DNA of 64,000 bases from Luteococcus japonicus (GTDB lineage Bacteria; Actinomycetota; Actinomycetes; Propionibacteriales; Propionibacteriaceae): contig NZ_RKHG01000001.1 in NCBI RefSeq assembly GCF_003752415.1, positions 496,001-560,000 of the forward strand. The letters are read 5' to 3'. Every line of letters begins with the position of its first letter. Position 1 is the stretch's first letter. Shown here piece after piece: positions 21,911-31,008 of the stretch. The position numbers were made by a program, and so were the translations under genes. The notes below the pieces were generated by a model. The model was not told the DNA's origin. It saw only the letters and a list, made by a program, of their open reading frames with translations, and did not search any database.

Positions 21911-22764
21911 CAGCCGATCTTCGTTGCCCGGAAGCTCCAGCCGGGCGCCACCACATGGTCCTGGGCCTGCACCAGAGCCAGTTCACTGCGCCCCAAGTCT
22001 GCCGTGGCCCGCAGCACCGAGTACACCACCGACGCGGTCTGCTCCAGGGCGACGCCAACCGGCAGCCCCTCAAGGATCTTGGCCAGGAAGAGGGCGCTGG
22101 TGATGTCCCCCGTCCCGGTGAAGTAGCCGTCGATTCGGGGCGTCTCCACCTGCCAGGCCCCCTCCTCGGTGACCGCGATCATTCGCATGGCGTCGTCACG
22201 GCCGTCGGGCAGCCGCACCGAGGTGACCAGCACCGTCTTCGGCCCCTGCCTGCGCAGCTGCTGTGCGGCCTCCATCACGTCGCAGATCGTGTGCACCTCA
22301 CGCCCCACCAGGAATTCCAATTCGAACAGATTGGGAGTGAGCACGTCCGCCCGCGGAACCACTTCATCGCGCATGAACTCCGGAATCCCGGGCAGGCAGT
22401 AGAAACCGGTGTCCACGTCGCCCATCACGGGATCGCAGCAGTAGAGGGCCCCAGGATTCTCCTCCCGAAGTGCCACTGCGGCGGAAAGGATGACCTGCCC
22501 CATGTCCGCGCTGCCCTGGAAGCCGGACAGCAGGGCATCGGCTCGGCCCAGCACTCCCCTGTCCCGGATCCCCTGCACCACCTCAGACACCTGTTCCGCC
22601 TCGATCAGGGGACCACGCCAGGCGCCGTACCCGGTGTGGTTGCTGAAGTTCACCGTGAGCACCGGCCAGACCTCCACCCCGAGCCGCTGCAGAGGGAAGA
22701 CGGCGGCGGAGTTCCCGACATAGCCGTAGGCGACATGGGACTGGATCGACATGATGGTGGTCAC
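21910..22764 (-). CDS. pdxY: Pyridoxal kinase
   Basis: Phosphorylates pyridoxal to pyridoxal 5'-phosphate in vitamin B6 salvage. IQSHVAYGYVGNSAAVFPLQ is the signature N-terminus, CDPVMGD the Mg/ATP loop, and DGYFTGTGDITSALF contains the G-x-G-D anion hole and catalytic Asp. About 284 residues from the GTG chosen here; an ATG four codons later is equally possible, and an earlier in-frame start would add unlikely residues. Confidence 0.93.
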   Translation of the reverse strand: MTTIMSIQSHVAYGYVGNSAAVFPLQRLGVEVWPVLTVNFSNHTGYGAWRGPLIEAEQVSEVVQGIRDRGVLGRADALLSGFQGSADMGQVILSAAVALREENPGALYCCDPVMGDVDTGFYCLPGIPEFMRDEVVPRADVLTPNLFELEFLVGREVHTICDVMEAAQQLRRQGPKTVLVTSVRLPDGRDDAMRMIAVTEEGAWQVETPRIDGYFTGTGDITSALFLAKILEGLPVGVALEQTASVVYSVLRATADLGRSELALVQAQDHVVAPGWSFRATKIG

Positions 22765-22881
22765 CGCGCGATTCTGCCACGACCGGGCATCCGGACTCGC
22801 CAACGACTCCTACCTGGGGCGGACACCAGAACGGGACCCTGGTCGGTTGGGGGCGCCTCGAAGGTCTGGCAGGATCTTGGC

Positions 22882-23412
22882 ATGCCGCCCGCACCACGCC
22901 GCCGAACAGGTGACCAGACCCTCGAGAGCCCCCTGCCCGCAGGTGCTCCCGGAGAAGCCAATCCGGTGGACCTGGGCTCGGATCTGCACGACCTCCGCGA
23001 GCGCGACGACCAGTGGCCCCGGGAGCGCTGGGCATGGCGTGCACGGGTGCGTGCCAACCCCCTGGCCTACTTCTGGTACCGGCTCGGAGTGGCCCTGGTT
23101 GGAGCCCTCATGATGGTCGGAGCCGCCCTGACCGGATGGCTCCCCGGGCCGGGCGGGATCCCCCTGTTCATGTTGGGCCTGGTCGTGTGGTCGAGCGAGT
23201 TCACCTGGGCCCACCGCGTGATGCTCTGGTTCCGCCGCGCCTTCGACTGGTTCCTGGGCTGGCCGGACCGCACCCGGCACCTGTTCTACGTCGGCTGTCT
23301 CGTGGCCGCCATCTGCACCTGGTACGGGCTTGCCGTGTGGCACGGAATCCCCAGCTGGATGCCCGCAGGCGCCGCCGCCCAGCTGGACCGGCTCCCCGGC
23401 ATCGAACGCTGA
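22882..23412 (+). CDS. PGPGW-motif membrane protein (TIGR02611-like)
   Basis: 176 residues with an acidic, charged N-terminal half and two to three membrane segments. WLPGPGGIPLFMLGLVVWSS matches the PGPGW-type motif of small actinobacterial membrane proteins of unknown function. FLGWPDRTRH follows, then a last hydrophobic helix. The start is the ATG that opens MPPAPRRRTGD; the open frame extends further upstream only as antisense of pdxY. Confidence 0.8.
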   Translation: MPPAPRRRTGDQTLESPLPAGAPGEANPVDLGSDLHDLRERDDQWPRERWAWRARVRANPLAYFWYRLGVALVGALMMVGAALTGWLPGPGGIPLFMLGLVVWSSEFTWAHRVMLWFRRAFDWFLGWPDRTRHLFYVGCLVAAICTWYGLAVWHGIPSWMPAGAAAQLDRLPGIER

Positions 23413-23443
23413 ACTCCGCCCCTCGAGCACTACTCTCGACGTC

Positions 23444-24247
23444 ATGCACGCCAGCGACTACGCCTACTTCGAGCAGCCCTTCACCGCCCTCGCGCACCGG
23501 GGTGGCGCCGGGCTGTCGGCTAACCGTGGGCGAGAGAACACGCTGCACGCCTTCGGCAATGCCATCGCGCTGGGCTACACACACCTGGAGACCGACGTCC
23601 ATGCCACTCGCGACGGTCACCTGCTGGCCTTCCACGACTCCCTCCTGGACCGCGTCACAGACTCCACGGGGGCCATCGCAGCCTGCTCCTTCCAAGAGGT
23701 CCGCGCCGCGCGGATCGGAGGGATGGACCATATCCCCACCCTGGACGAGGTCCTGGAGAGCTTTCCTTCGGCCCGGATCAACATCGACATCAAGGCGGCC
23801 GACGCCGTGGAACCGCTGGTCGAGTGCCTGCGTGCCCACCGGGCCGAGGACAGGGTCTGTGTCGGCTCCTTCGGCCAGGAACGACTGAGGCGTTTCCGAC
23901 GCCTGGCGGGGCCGCAGGTGCCGACCGCAGTGGGCCCTGCGGGCGTCGCGTGGACCGCTCGAGTGCCGGTCCTCCCCCGCCTGCTCGCCAGCCCCGGCGT
24001 CGCCCTGCAGATGCCCGTCGAGCACACCGTCAGCGGCCGCCGGATCCGCCTGCTCACCCCGTGGCTGCTTGACGCGGCCCACAGACGTGGCAAGGTGGTC
24101 CATGTGTGGACGGTCGATGACGCCGCACAGATGCACGAACTGATCGACCTGGGGGTCGACGGAATCGTGTCCGATGCCATCGACGTGCTCAAGCAGGTGC
24201 TGCAGGAGCGTGGTCTGTGGCATCAGACGCCTCCCGAGGCCCTGTGA
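23444..24247 (+). CDS. Glycerophosphodiester phosphodiesterase
   Basis: 267 residues from the ATG 31 bases after the upstream stop. LAHRGGAGL and ENTLHAFGNAIALGY, then LETDVHATRDGHLLAFHD, contain the His-Arg, Glu, Glu-Asp and His residues of the GDPD catalytic site (metal-dependent hydrolysis of glycerophosphodiesters to glycerol-3-phosphate and an alcohol). HVWTVDDAAQM and LGVDGIVSD are the C-terminal barrel strands. No signal peptide, so cytoplasmic. Confidence 0.93.
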   Translation: MHASDYAYFEQPFTALAHRGGAGLSANRGRENTLHAFGNAIALGYTHLETDVHATRDGHLLAFHDSLLDRVTDSTGAIAACSFQEVRAARIGGMDHIPTLDEVLESFPSARINIDIKAADAVEPLVECLRAHRAEDRVCVGSFGQERLRRFRRLAGPQVPTAVGPAGVAWTARVPVLPRLLASPGVALQMPVEHTVSGRRIRLLTPWLLDAAHRRGKVVHVWTVDDAAQMHELIDLGVDGIVSDAIDVLKQVLQERGLWHQTPPEAL

Positions 24248-24262
24248 CGGCACCACGAGCAG

Positions 24263-24288
24263 GGAACAAAGCACACAACCGGCTCGTT
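24263..24288 (+). promoter_or_regulatory. SigR/SigH-type promoter match in front of rbpA
   Basis: GGGAAC (GGAAC at 24263-24267) is followed after exactly 18 bases by GTT (24286-24288), matching the actinobacterial thiol-stress sigma consensus GGAA(T/C)-N18-GTT. rbpA is a known SigR target in Streptomyces. The GTTGTG also forms a small inverted repeat with CACAAC at 24274-24279. Confidence 0.6.
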
Positions 24289-24365
24289 GTGCAGGTGTAT
24301 GGACCCCCGTAGGGCTGGGGGACGCGCAAGGACCGGCACGTCGGGGGCAACAAGGAGGAGAGATC

Positions 24366-24698
24366 ATGGCAGATCGGGCACTGCGAGGCATGGGTCTGGG
24401 AGCCAAGAGCTTCGAGGACGAGGACGGCATCGAATTCGCTGCACGTCAGACCATCGGGTTCGACTGCGCCAATGAGCACCACTTCGAGGTGACCTTTGCG
24501 ATGGAGGCCGACCTTCCGGGCGAGTGGGAATGCCCCCGGTGCGGCGCCAACAGCCTGCGCTCCGATGGCACCAAGCCCGCGGAGAAGGTCACCAAGCCCG
24601 TGCGTACGCACTGGGACATGTTGCGGGAGCGCCGCAGCATCAAGGAACTCGAGGTCCTGCTGGAGGAACGCCTGGAACTGCTCCGCAAGGACCAGTGA
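24366..24698 (+). CDS. rbpA: RNA polymerase-binding protein RbpA
   Basis: 110 residues, the normal length. RbpA binds sigma and the beta' subunit of RNA polymerase and stabilises open promoters in actinobacteria. The N-terminus reads MADRALRGMGLGAKSFE; the middle has FDCANEH and WECPRCG (the Zn-binding-like core), and the C-terminal helix RTHWDMLRERRSIKELEVLL is the sigma-interaction domain. A good ribosome binding site (AAGGAGGAGA) fixes the start. Gene order with fxsA, a polyprenol mannosyltransferase and lnt parallels Mycobacterium (Rv2050-Rv2053c). Confidence 0.96.
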   Translation: MADRALRGMGLGAKSFEDEDGIEFAARQTIGFDCANEHHFEVTFAMEADLPGEWECPRCGANSLRSDGTKPAEKVTKPVRTHWDMLRERRSIKELEVLLEERLELLRKDQ

Positions 24699-24714
24699 CA
24701 CCCCCCGCGGACAC

Positions 24715-24754
24715 ATGACGGGAGCCCGGACCAGATGGTCCGGGCTCCCGTCAT
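24715..24754. terminator. Bidirectional terminator between rbpA and fxsA
   Basis: A perfect 18-bp inverted repeat (ATGACGGGAGCCCGGACC and its complement) around a 4-base AGAT loop lies between the convergent stops of rbpA and fxsA, so it can serve both. Confidence 0.85.
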
Positions 24755-24764
24755 GTTCGGGATC

Positions 24765-25295
24765 TCAGAGCACGCGGCCGGTGATCGCCGGCGGATCCTG
24801 ACCATCGGAGGGAGGTTCCATCACCGTCTCGCCCTGGACCACCTCACCGTCAATCGTCATGTCCGAGGTGCGGGCCCGCATCAGGTCCATGTCCACCCCC
24901 GCGCGCTGTACCTGCCGTGCGGCGAAGACCTCCACCAGACGGCGCGCAAGCGGCCGGGTGAAGGGCAGCAGGAAGAAGAAACCGAAGACATCGGTCAGGA
25001 AGCCGGGAAGCATCAGCAGAACGCCGCCCACCAGCACGAGCGCCGCGTCAGTCAGCTCGGTGGCGGGCATTCGACCCGTGCCGAGCGTGGCTCGCAGGGC
25101 CTGCCAGGCACGGCTGCCCTCCCGCTTCATCAGCCACGCGCCGACGGCCGCCTCTGCGACCAGGATGGCGACGGTGGGGAGCCCACCGATCGCGTGGCCA
25201 ACCCGGAGCAGGATCCAGACCTCGATGATCGGGACCGCCACCAACAGGGCCATGAACAACGGCATGGCCCATCCATTGCGGCGTGGCGCAGCCAT
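24765..25295 (-). CDS. fxsA: FxsA family membrane protein
   Basis: 176 residues from the ATG that lies 2 bases after the upstream stop. LFMALLVAVPIIEVWILLRV and LVLVGGVLLMLPGFLTDVFG are the FxsA signature membrane segments; the C-terminus is charged and cytoplasmic. E. coli FxsA protects against F-plasmid exclusion of T7; the actinobacterial role is unknown. Confidence 0.87.
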   Translation of the reverse strand: MAAPRRNGWAMPLFMALLVAVPIIEVWILLRVGHAIGGLPTVAILVAEAAVGAWLMKREGSRAWQALRATLGTGRMPATELTDAALVLVGGVLLMLPGFLTDVFGFFFLLPFTRPLARRLVEVFAARQVQRAGVDMDLMRARTSDMTIDGEVVQGETVMEPPSDGQDPPAITGRVL

Positions 25296-25297
25296 GC

Positions 25298-26125
25298 TCA
25301 GGCGTCCTTCCTGGCCTTGTCTGCCTTCTGCTTGGCCTGCTTGATCACCGGAGCCGCCTTCTCCAGACCCTTCACGGCAAGACCCTTGGCCTGCTGGGCG
25401 CGGAACTCGGCACCCCACAGCGTGGTGCGGATCAGGGCCTCGGTGACGATGTCCTTGCTCATCTTGGACTCACCGCGCTCACGCTCGATGAACTCGATCG
25501 GGACCTCGACGATCTTCAGCCCCGCCTTGGCGACCCGCCAGGCCAGATCCAGCTGGAAACAGTAGCCCGCGCTGGCGATCTCGTCGAGGTCGATGGCGCG
25601 CAGGGTGGAGGCGCGGAAGGCGTTGAAACCACCGGTGATGTCCTTGACATTCATCCCGGTGCACATCCGGGTCCACAAGGAGCCGCCGCGGCTGATCAGC
25701 AGGCGACTGGCGGGCCAGTTCACCACGGAGCCGCCCTTGACATAGCGCGATCCCTTTACCATGTCCGCATCCTCGAGTGCCTCGAGGATCGCGGGCAGCT
25801 GCTCGGGCTGGTGGGAGCCGTCGGCGTCGTGTTCGACGAGCACGTTGTAGCCGTGGTCCAGGCCCCAGTGGAAGCCGGCCAGGTAGGCGGCGCCCAGGCC
25901 CTGCTTTCCCTTGCGGTGCATGACGTGGATGTGCTCCGGATCCGCGTTGTGCAGCCGGTCGGCGATGTCACCGGTGCCGTCGGGCGAGTTGTCATCGGCC
26001 ACGAGGACGTGGGCATCCGGAACTGACGTGCGAAGCCGTGTGACGATCGGCTCGATGTTCTCGGCCTCGTTGTACGTCGGGATGATGACCAGGACCTTGT
26101 CGGTCGGCTCGCTGCGATCCACCAT
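25298..26125 (-). CDS. Polyprenol monophosphomannose synthase (GT2)
   Basis: 275 residues. VLVIIPTYNEAENI opens a GT-A fold, VADDNSPDGTGD and EHDADGSHQPE give the D-x-D metal site, and KDITGGFNAFR and EVPIEFIERERGESKMS are dolichol-phosphate mannose synthase signatures. It makes polyprenyl-phosphate-mannose from GDP-mannose for lipoglycan and protein mannosylation. In Mycobacterium the equivalent is the Ppm domain fused to Lnt; here the two are separate adjacent genes. The Lys/Ala-rich C-terminal tail (KQAKQKADKARK) is probably a membrane or protein contact. Confidence 0.9.
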   Translation of the reverse strand: MVDRSEPTDKVLVIIPTYNEAENIEPIVTRLRTSVPDAHVLVADDNSPDGTGDIADRLHNADPEHIHVMHRKGKQGLGAAYLAGFHWGLDHGYNVLVEHDADGSHQPEQLPAILEALEDADMVKGSRYVKGGSVVNWPASRLLISRGGSLWTRMCTGMNVKDITGGFNAFRASTLRAIDLDEIASAGYCFQLDLAWRVAKAGLKIVEVPIEFIERERGESKMSKDIVTEALIRTTLWGAEFRAQQAKGLAVKGLEKAAPVIKQAKQKADKARKDA

Positions 26126-26176
26126 GACTCCCCCATCGGGTTGGTTGCCGGGACTCCGTGTACCGGTCAGACCAGT

Positions 26177-27784
26177 TTAGCGACGGCCCGCGTCACCGAC
26201 CCGGGAGCGACCCGCCAGAACGCCCACGACAAGGCCCAGGACAGCGAGAAGGGAGGCCGCACGCTCGATCAAGGGGCCGGCGACCACGGCCGGGGTGGTG
26301 CCCTGCGCCACGGGCACGGTGAAGGTACGCGCATCGGCCGTCGCCTCCCGGGTGAGACCGCTCACCCGGCCGTCGGGGTGCACCCGCGCCGAGAGCGAGT
26401 TGGTGGTGGCGACGACGATGTCGCGGCGCAGCTCCATGGCACGGGCACGTGTGATCGCGAACTGTTGCCGAGGCTGACCGGTGCCGGTGTAGGTGCCGTT
26501 GTTCGACTGGACCACCAGGACCTGGGCACCATGGGTGACCGTCTCGCGCACCGTCCGGTCCCAGGCCAGCTCGAAGCAGACCACATCGCCCACGGCCAGC
26601 GGCCGCCCATCGGGCAGGGTCACGTGCAGCACCCCCGGCGTCGTGCCGGGGATGGACTGGGCGCCCACCTCCCGCAGCACCGGAAGCACGGGCAGGAGCT
26701 GGGCGCGCAGCGGGATCCACTCCCCGAAGGGCACGAGGTTGCGCTTGTCATAGCGGGCCGCGATGGTGCCCTCCGTGGTCCACCACAGGGCGCTGGTCTG
26801 TCGCTCGTCGAGGCCCGGGCCATCCATCACGGCGCCCACCAGGATTGGCAGGCCCGCGATGCGGCTCGCCCGCTGGACCAGGGCGTGCGTCTGGTCATCC
26901 TTCGTCGGATCGATGTCCGTGGCGTTCTCCGGCCACAGCACGAAGTCCGGCATCGGGTCCAGACCGGCGCGCGAGCGAGCCATCAGGGTGACCGTCTGGC
27001 TCACGTGGTTGTCGGTGACGCTGCGGGCATAGCCCATGGCATTGGGGCCGGGAGAACCGTCGACATTGCCCTGGACCATGCCGATGTTCACAACACCGTC
27101 GTCGCCATCCGGCACGGGCACCACACGGGCCGCGATGGGGCCTCCGATGGCCAGGGCCGCGGCCGCCAGGAGCGCCGTCAGTGACGTCGCCCGCGAGGAG
27201 CGAAGCGACGTGACCACGACCGCCACGAGATGGGAGACCAGGGCCACCACGAAGGACAGTCCCCCGGCGCCGATCAGCGGGAGCCACCCTGCCAGGGGGG
27301 AGTCCACCTGGGTCCACGCCAAGCGCATCCAAGCGAAGCCACCGAAGGGCAGTCGCCCGGCACCGAACTCGCTCAGGGACCAGGCGCACGCGGCCATCAC
27401 GGCCAGCAGCAGCGGGTTCCCGGTGATCCTGTGGGAGGCCACCAGGCACGCGGCTACCAGGGCCTGCCAGCATGCCATCAGCGCCAGCAGCGGCGGCACG
27501 ACATACCAACCGATCACGTGGACCCACGACAGGCTGACCAGTCCCAGACCCAGACCGAAGAGCCAGCCCAGGGCGACGGCGCCCCGGACCCCTCGACGGG
27601 CTCGGGGATCGTGAGAGTGTGCCGCTCGGGGATCGTCGGCGCGCGCTGCTCGGGGGTTGAGGACCAACCAGCCGAAGCCGGCGAGCGCCACGAAGATCGC
27701 CGGCCACCAGGCCAGCGGCTGCCAGGCCGTGCCCGCCAGCGCACCGAGCCCGAGGGCCGTCAGTCGTTCAGCTCCGCGGTGCAT
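26177..27784 (-). CDS. lnt: Apolipoprotein N-acyltransferase
   Basis: 535 residues with about six to seven N-terminal membrane helices, a nitrilase-fold domain and a final helix (SLLAVLGLVVGVLAG). The catalytic triad is visible as LWPENATD (Glu), RYDKRNLVPFGEW (Lys) and VVCFELAWD (Cys). It adds the third acyl chain to mature lipoproteins, of which this window encodes at least two. The start overlaps the lrp 3' end by 17 bases, so the three genes lrp-lnt-ppm may be one transcript. A repetitive Ala/Asp/His/Arg loop lies near residues 45-65. Confidence 0.92.
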   Translation of the reverse strand: MHRGAERLTALGLGALAGTAWQPLAWWPAIFVALAGFGWLVLNPRAARADDPRAAHSHDPRARRGVRGAVALGWLFGLGLGLVSLSWVHVIGWYVVPPLLALMACWQALVAACLVASHRITGNPLLLAVMAACAWSLSEFGAGRLPFGGFAWMRLAWTQVDSPLAGWLPLIGAGGLSFVVALVSHLVAVVVTSLRSSRATSLTALLAAAALAIGGPIAARVVPVPDGDDGVVNIGMVQGNVDGSPGPNAMGYARSVTDNHVSQTVTLMARSRAGLDPMPDFVLWPENATDIDPTKDDQTHALVQRASRIAGLPILVGAVMDGPGLDERQTSALWWTTEGTIAARYDKRNLVPFGEWIPLRAQLLPVLPVLREVGAQSIPGTTPGVLHVTLPDGRPLAVGDVVCFELAWDRTVRETVTHGAQVLVVQSNNGTYTGTGQPRQQFAITRARAMELRRDIVVATTNSLSARVHPDGRVSGLTREATADARTFTVPVAQGTTPAVVAGPLIERAASLLAVLGLVVGVLAGRSRVGDAGRR

Positions 27785-28226
27785 CGAGCATCGGCCGGTC
27801 CTTGAAGATCGTCGTCAGCACCACAGTCGTGACCGTCGTCACATTGGCCGTGGTGCGGATCCGGGTCAGCAGGGCGTCCAGCTCGGACGGCGTGCCCACC
27901 TGGACCTCCAGCAGGTAGGAGGCATCGCCGGCCACGGAGAAGCACGACGTGATCTCCGTCATGCCCTCCAACTTGCCCGGGGTGGCCTCGTCGGTCTCCG
28001 GGTCCAGCGGACGGATCGAGATGAAGGCCGTGAGGTTTCGCCCCAAGGACTCGGCATCGATGCTCGCGTGGTATCCGGCAATCACGCCTCGCTGTTCCAG
28101 GCGTCGCACCCGCTGCTGCGCCGCAGAGGTGGACAGACCCGTCTCACGGCCGATGTCGGTATAGGACATCCGTCCGTCCCGCGCCAAGAGCGCCAAGATC
28201 TGCTGATCTGTGCTTTCCATGGCCAC
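27768..28226 (-). CDS. Lrp/AsnC family transcriptional regulator
   Basis: 152 residues. DQQILALLARDGRMSYTDIG with GLSTSAAQQRVRRLEQRGVI is the N-terminal winged helix, and the C-terminal RAM domain ends TTVVLTTIFKDRP. The gene is divergent from the exonuclease with only about 20 bases between starts. Effector unknown; an amino acid is typical. A start two codons later is possible. Confidence 0.88.
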   Translation of the reverse strand: MAMESTDQQILALLARDGRMSYTDIGRETGLSTSAAQQRVRRLEQRGVIAGYHASIDAESLGRNLTAFISIRPLDPETDEATPGKLEGMTEITSCFSVAGDASYLLEVQVGTPSELDALLTRIRTTANVTTVTTVVLTTIFKDRPMLDAPRS

Positions 28227-28245
28227 ATGGTGACACTATTTCGGG

Positions 28246-29220
28246 GTGGAACCATGCCAGCTCATGATTTTTGACACAGCTTCGATGTACTTCAGGGCCT
28301 TCTACGGCCTGCCGTCGAGCATGCAGTCGCCGCACGGCGAACCGGTCAACGCCGTCCGTGGCCTGCTCGACGCCATGGCCCGGTTGGTCACCCAGTACCG
28401 GCCCGACGCGCTGGCCTGCGCCTGGGACAATGACTGGCGTCCCGCATGGCGCGTCGACCTGCTCCCCAGTTACAAGACTCATCGGGTCGCCGGGGAGACC
28501 CCTGCTGCGGGGCCGTCGGTGGTGGGAGCCGGTGCCTTGGCCGCCACAGGGGGCCTTTCCGAGGAGTCACCCGATGGCCTGACCCACCAGGTTCCGGTGA
28601 TCCGCGAGGTGCTCCACGCGCTGGGCATCGCCGTCATCGGCCGCGACGGCTACGAGGCCGACGACGTGATCGGTTCGCTGTGTCATCAGCACGAGGGCCG
28701 GACACTGGCCGTCACCGGGGACCGGGACCTCTTCCAGCTGGCCGACGAGAGCACCCGCATCATCTACATCGGCAAGGGCGTCGCAAAGCATGACCTGGTG
28801 GATTCCGCGTGGGTGATGGCCAAGTACGGCGTGCCCGCCAGCGCCTATGTGGACTTCGCCGTGCTGCGAGGCGACCCCTCCGACGGACTCCCGGGGGTGA
28901 AGGGGATCGGCGACAAGTCTGCCGCCCAACTCGTCGACCGGTTCTCAGATCTGGAGGGGATGCTCACCGCGGCGTCCGATCCCTCATCGGCCATGAGCCC
29001 GTCGGTGCGCAGCAAGCTGGCCGGCGCCGTCGACTACCTCGCCGCCGCGCGGGAGGTGGTGCGCGTGGTCCCCGACCTGCCGCTGCCGGAACTGGCCGAC
29101 GGACGCCTGCTGGTGGACCGTGACCGGATCGACCGGGCACGTCTGGCCACGCTCGACGCTCGGTGGGGACTGGGCGGCTCGCTGGAAAGGATCCTCACGG
29201 CCCTGTCGATCAGCGAGTGA
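28246..29220 (+). CDS. 5'-3' exonuclease, Pol I N-domain type
   Basis: 324 residues from a GTG; an ATG at 28264 (MIFDTASMYFRAFYG) fits the family better as the functional N-terminus. DALACAWDNDWRP, YEADDVIGSL and AVTGDRDLFQLAD supply the acidic metal cluster, and LPGVKGIGDKSAAQLV is the H3TH DNA-binding motif. A 35-residue Ala/Gly insertion near residue 85 follows the SYKTHR arch helix. A stand-alone paralogue of the DNA polymerase I exonuclease domain. Its 3' end overlaps metW by 11 bases tail to tail. Confidence 0.88.
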   Translation: MEPCQLMIFDTASMYFRAFYGLPSSMQSPHGEPVNAVRGLLDAMARLVTQYRPDALACAWDNDWRPAWRVDLLPSYKTHRVAGETPAAGPSVVGAGALAATGGLSEESPDGLTHQVPVIREVLHALGIAVIGRDGYEADDVIGSLCHQHEGRTLAVTGDRDLFQLADESTRIIYIGKGVAKHDLVDSAWVMAKYGVPASAYVDFAVLRGDPSDGLPGVKGIGDKSAAQLVDRFSDLEGMLTAASDPSSAMSPSVRSKLAGAVDYLAAAREVVRVVPDLPLPELADGRLLVDRDRIDRARLATLDARWGLGGSLERILTALSISE

Positions 29221-29836
29221 GAACGTAGAGCCCGGCGCCGGCCATCAGGTTGGCCATCCGTCCGCCCGCGCGTCCGCGATGTCCCGACTCGTCGAGGGCG
29301 ATCCGCTGTTCCACCCTCAGACCCATCGTGTCGAAGAGCCCTTCGAGGTCCGTCAGCGTGGTGAAGTGCAGGTTCGGACTGTCGTACCAGGTGAAGGGCA
29401 GGTCCTTGCTGCGCGGCATGTGACCGGTCAACAGGCGTAGCCGGTGGCGCCACAACCCGAAGTTCGGCACCGAGACCACCATCCGGGGTGCTATGCGGGC
29501 CATCTGGGCCAGCACCTGGTCCGGGCGACGAACCGCCTGCAGCGTACGGCTGAGCACCACGACGTCGTAGGAGTCGTCGCCGAACATCCCCAACTCCGTG
29601 TCCAGGTCCAGTTCGATCAGGGGCACGCCACGCCAGATGGCGCGCAGCACCTCGTCCGGGTCCCGCTCCACCCCGGTGCCGGAGCAGTCACGGGTGCGGG
29701 CCAGCACGTCGAGCAGTTCTCCCCCACCGCAGCCGAGGTCGAGCACCCGGGAACCGTGCGGCACCAGCTCGGCCACCAGCTCCAGGTCCGGGCGCAGGCC
29801 GCGGCTGTGCACCCCGGCATCATTGCGTGGGTTCAT
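29210..29836 (-). CDS. metW: Methionine biosynthesis protein MetW
   Basis: 208 residues. VLDLGCGGGELLDVL is the SAM-binding motif I of a class I methyltransferase fold; YDVVVLSRTLQAV and PNFGLWRHRLRLL are MetW signatures. It works with MetX as a control or accessory subunit in homoserine acetylation. The chosen ATG overlaps the metX stop by 4 bases (ATGA). Confidence 0.9.
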   Translation of the reverse strand: MNPRNDAGVHSRGLRPDLELVAELVPHGSRVLDLGCGGGELLDVLARTRDCSGTGVERDPDEVLRAIWRGVPLIELDLDTELGMFGDDSYDVVVLSRTLQAVRRPDQVLAQMARIAPRMVVSVPNFGLWRHRLRLLTGHMPRSKDLPFTWYDSPNLHFTTLTDLEGLFDTMGLRVEQRIALDESGHRGRAGGRMANLMAGAGLYVLTR

Positions 29837-31008
29837 CGTGATGCCTCCCGCATGGAATGGGCGTGCGGATGGGTGGCCGACTCGCACTCGAGGAAGGCCC
29901 GCACCGTCTCGTGGTAGGCCGGAACCTCGAGCAGGAAGGAGTCGTGGCCCCAGGGCGAGCGGAAGTCCCGGAAGGTCACCGGCAGCCCGGCTCCCTCCAG
30001 CTGGCGGACCAGGCGGCGTGAGTGTTCCGTGCTGAACCGCCAGTCCGTGTCGAAACTGGCCACCAGGTAGCTGACCGGGTGTTGCCGGACAAGGTCCAGG
30101 GCATCGTCACGACCGAAGGGGTCGAAGTAGTCCATCACGCGCGTCAGGTAGAGATAGCTCAGGGCGTCGAAGCGGCTCAGGAAGGCCTCCCCCTGGTGCT
30201 CCAGATAGCTCTCGACCGCGAAGTCCACACCGAAGCCCCGGTTGCTGGCGCCGTACTGGGGGCGTCGGCCGAACTTCTCGTCGAAGCCCTCCTCGCTGGT
30301 GTAGGTGATGTGCGCCATCATGCGGGCGATCGTCAGCCCGACGTCGGGATTCTCTCCGCGCACCGCGAAGTGTCCGTCGTGGAAGGACTCGTCGCGCATG
30401 ATGGCCTCGCGGCCCACGGCGGAGAAGGCGATGTTCTGGGCCGTGAGGCGGCTGGTGGAGGCGATCACCGCCGCATTGCACATGTCCTGCGGGTAGCGCA
30501 TGGACCAGTCGAGGGCCTGCATGCCACCCATCGACCCGCCCACCACGGCATGCCAACGTCGCACGTCGAGGTGACGGGCCAGCTCGCGATGGACCTCGAC
30601 GAAGTCGCTGATGTCCAGCAGCGGGAAGTCCAGGCCCCAGGGGTCCCCGGTGGCCGGATTGGTGGAGGAGGGTCCAGTGGTGCCCTGGCAGCCGCCCAGC
30701 AGGTTGCTGCAGACCACGAACCACTTGCGGGTGTCGACGGGCTTGCCGGGTCCGATCAGGTTGTCCCACCAGCCGGGATGCTTGTCTCCCCCATGCCAGC
30801 CGGCGGCATGGGCATCCCCCGTCAGGGCGTGGCAGATGTAGACGCCGTTGTCGCGGGCCTCGTTCAGCTCTCCATAGGTCTCGTAGGCGACTGTGATGGG
30901 GCCCAGGCTCTCCCCATTGGCCAGCACCAGTGGCCGCTCGGTGAAGAGCTCGACGGACTGTGTCTGGACGATGCCCAGCGGGTGGGAGGCAATGTCACCC
31001 TCGGTCAT
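29833..31008 (-). CDS. metX: Homoserine O-acetyltransferase
   Basis: 391 residues, alpha/beta hydrolase. ALTGDAHAAG is followed by VGGSMGGMQALDWSMRYP with the nucleophilic Ser, then VASFDTDWRFS (Asp) and SPWGHDSFLLE (His) complete the triad. It converts homoserine to O-acetylhomoserine for direct sulfhydrylation by MetY. Overlaps metY (ATGA) and metW (ATGA), so metY-metX-metW is one coupled operon. Confidence 0.94.
   Translation of the reverse strand: MTEGDIASHPLGIVQTQSVELFTERPLVLANGESLGPITVAYETYGELNEARDNGVYICHALTGDAHAAGWHGGDKHPGWWDNLIGPGKPVDTRKWFVVCSNLLGGCQGTTGPSSTNPATGDPWGLDFPLLDISDFVEVHRELARHLDVRRWHAVVGGSMGGMQALDWSMRYPQDMCNAAVIASTSRLTAQNIAFSAVGREAIMRDESFHDGHFAVRGENPDVGLTIARMMAHITYTSEEGFDEKFGRRPQYGASNRGFGVDFAVESYLEHQGEAFLSRFDALSYLYLTRVMDYFDPFGRDDALDLVRQHPVSYLVASFDTDWRFSTEHSRRLVRQLEGAGLPVTFRDFRSPWGHDSFLLEVPAYHETVRAFLECESATHPHAHSMREASR

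Noticed and set aside
22810-23445. Minus-strand frame opposite the PGPGW membrane protein
   Set aside because: The plus strand has the family motif and proper membrane helices; the minus frame has neither.
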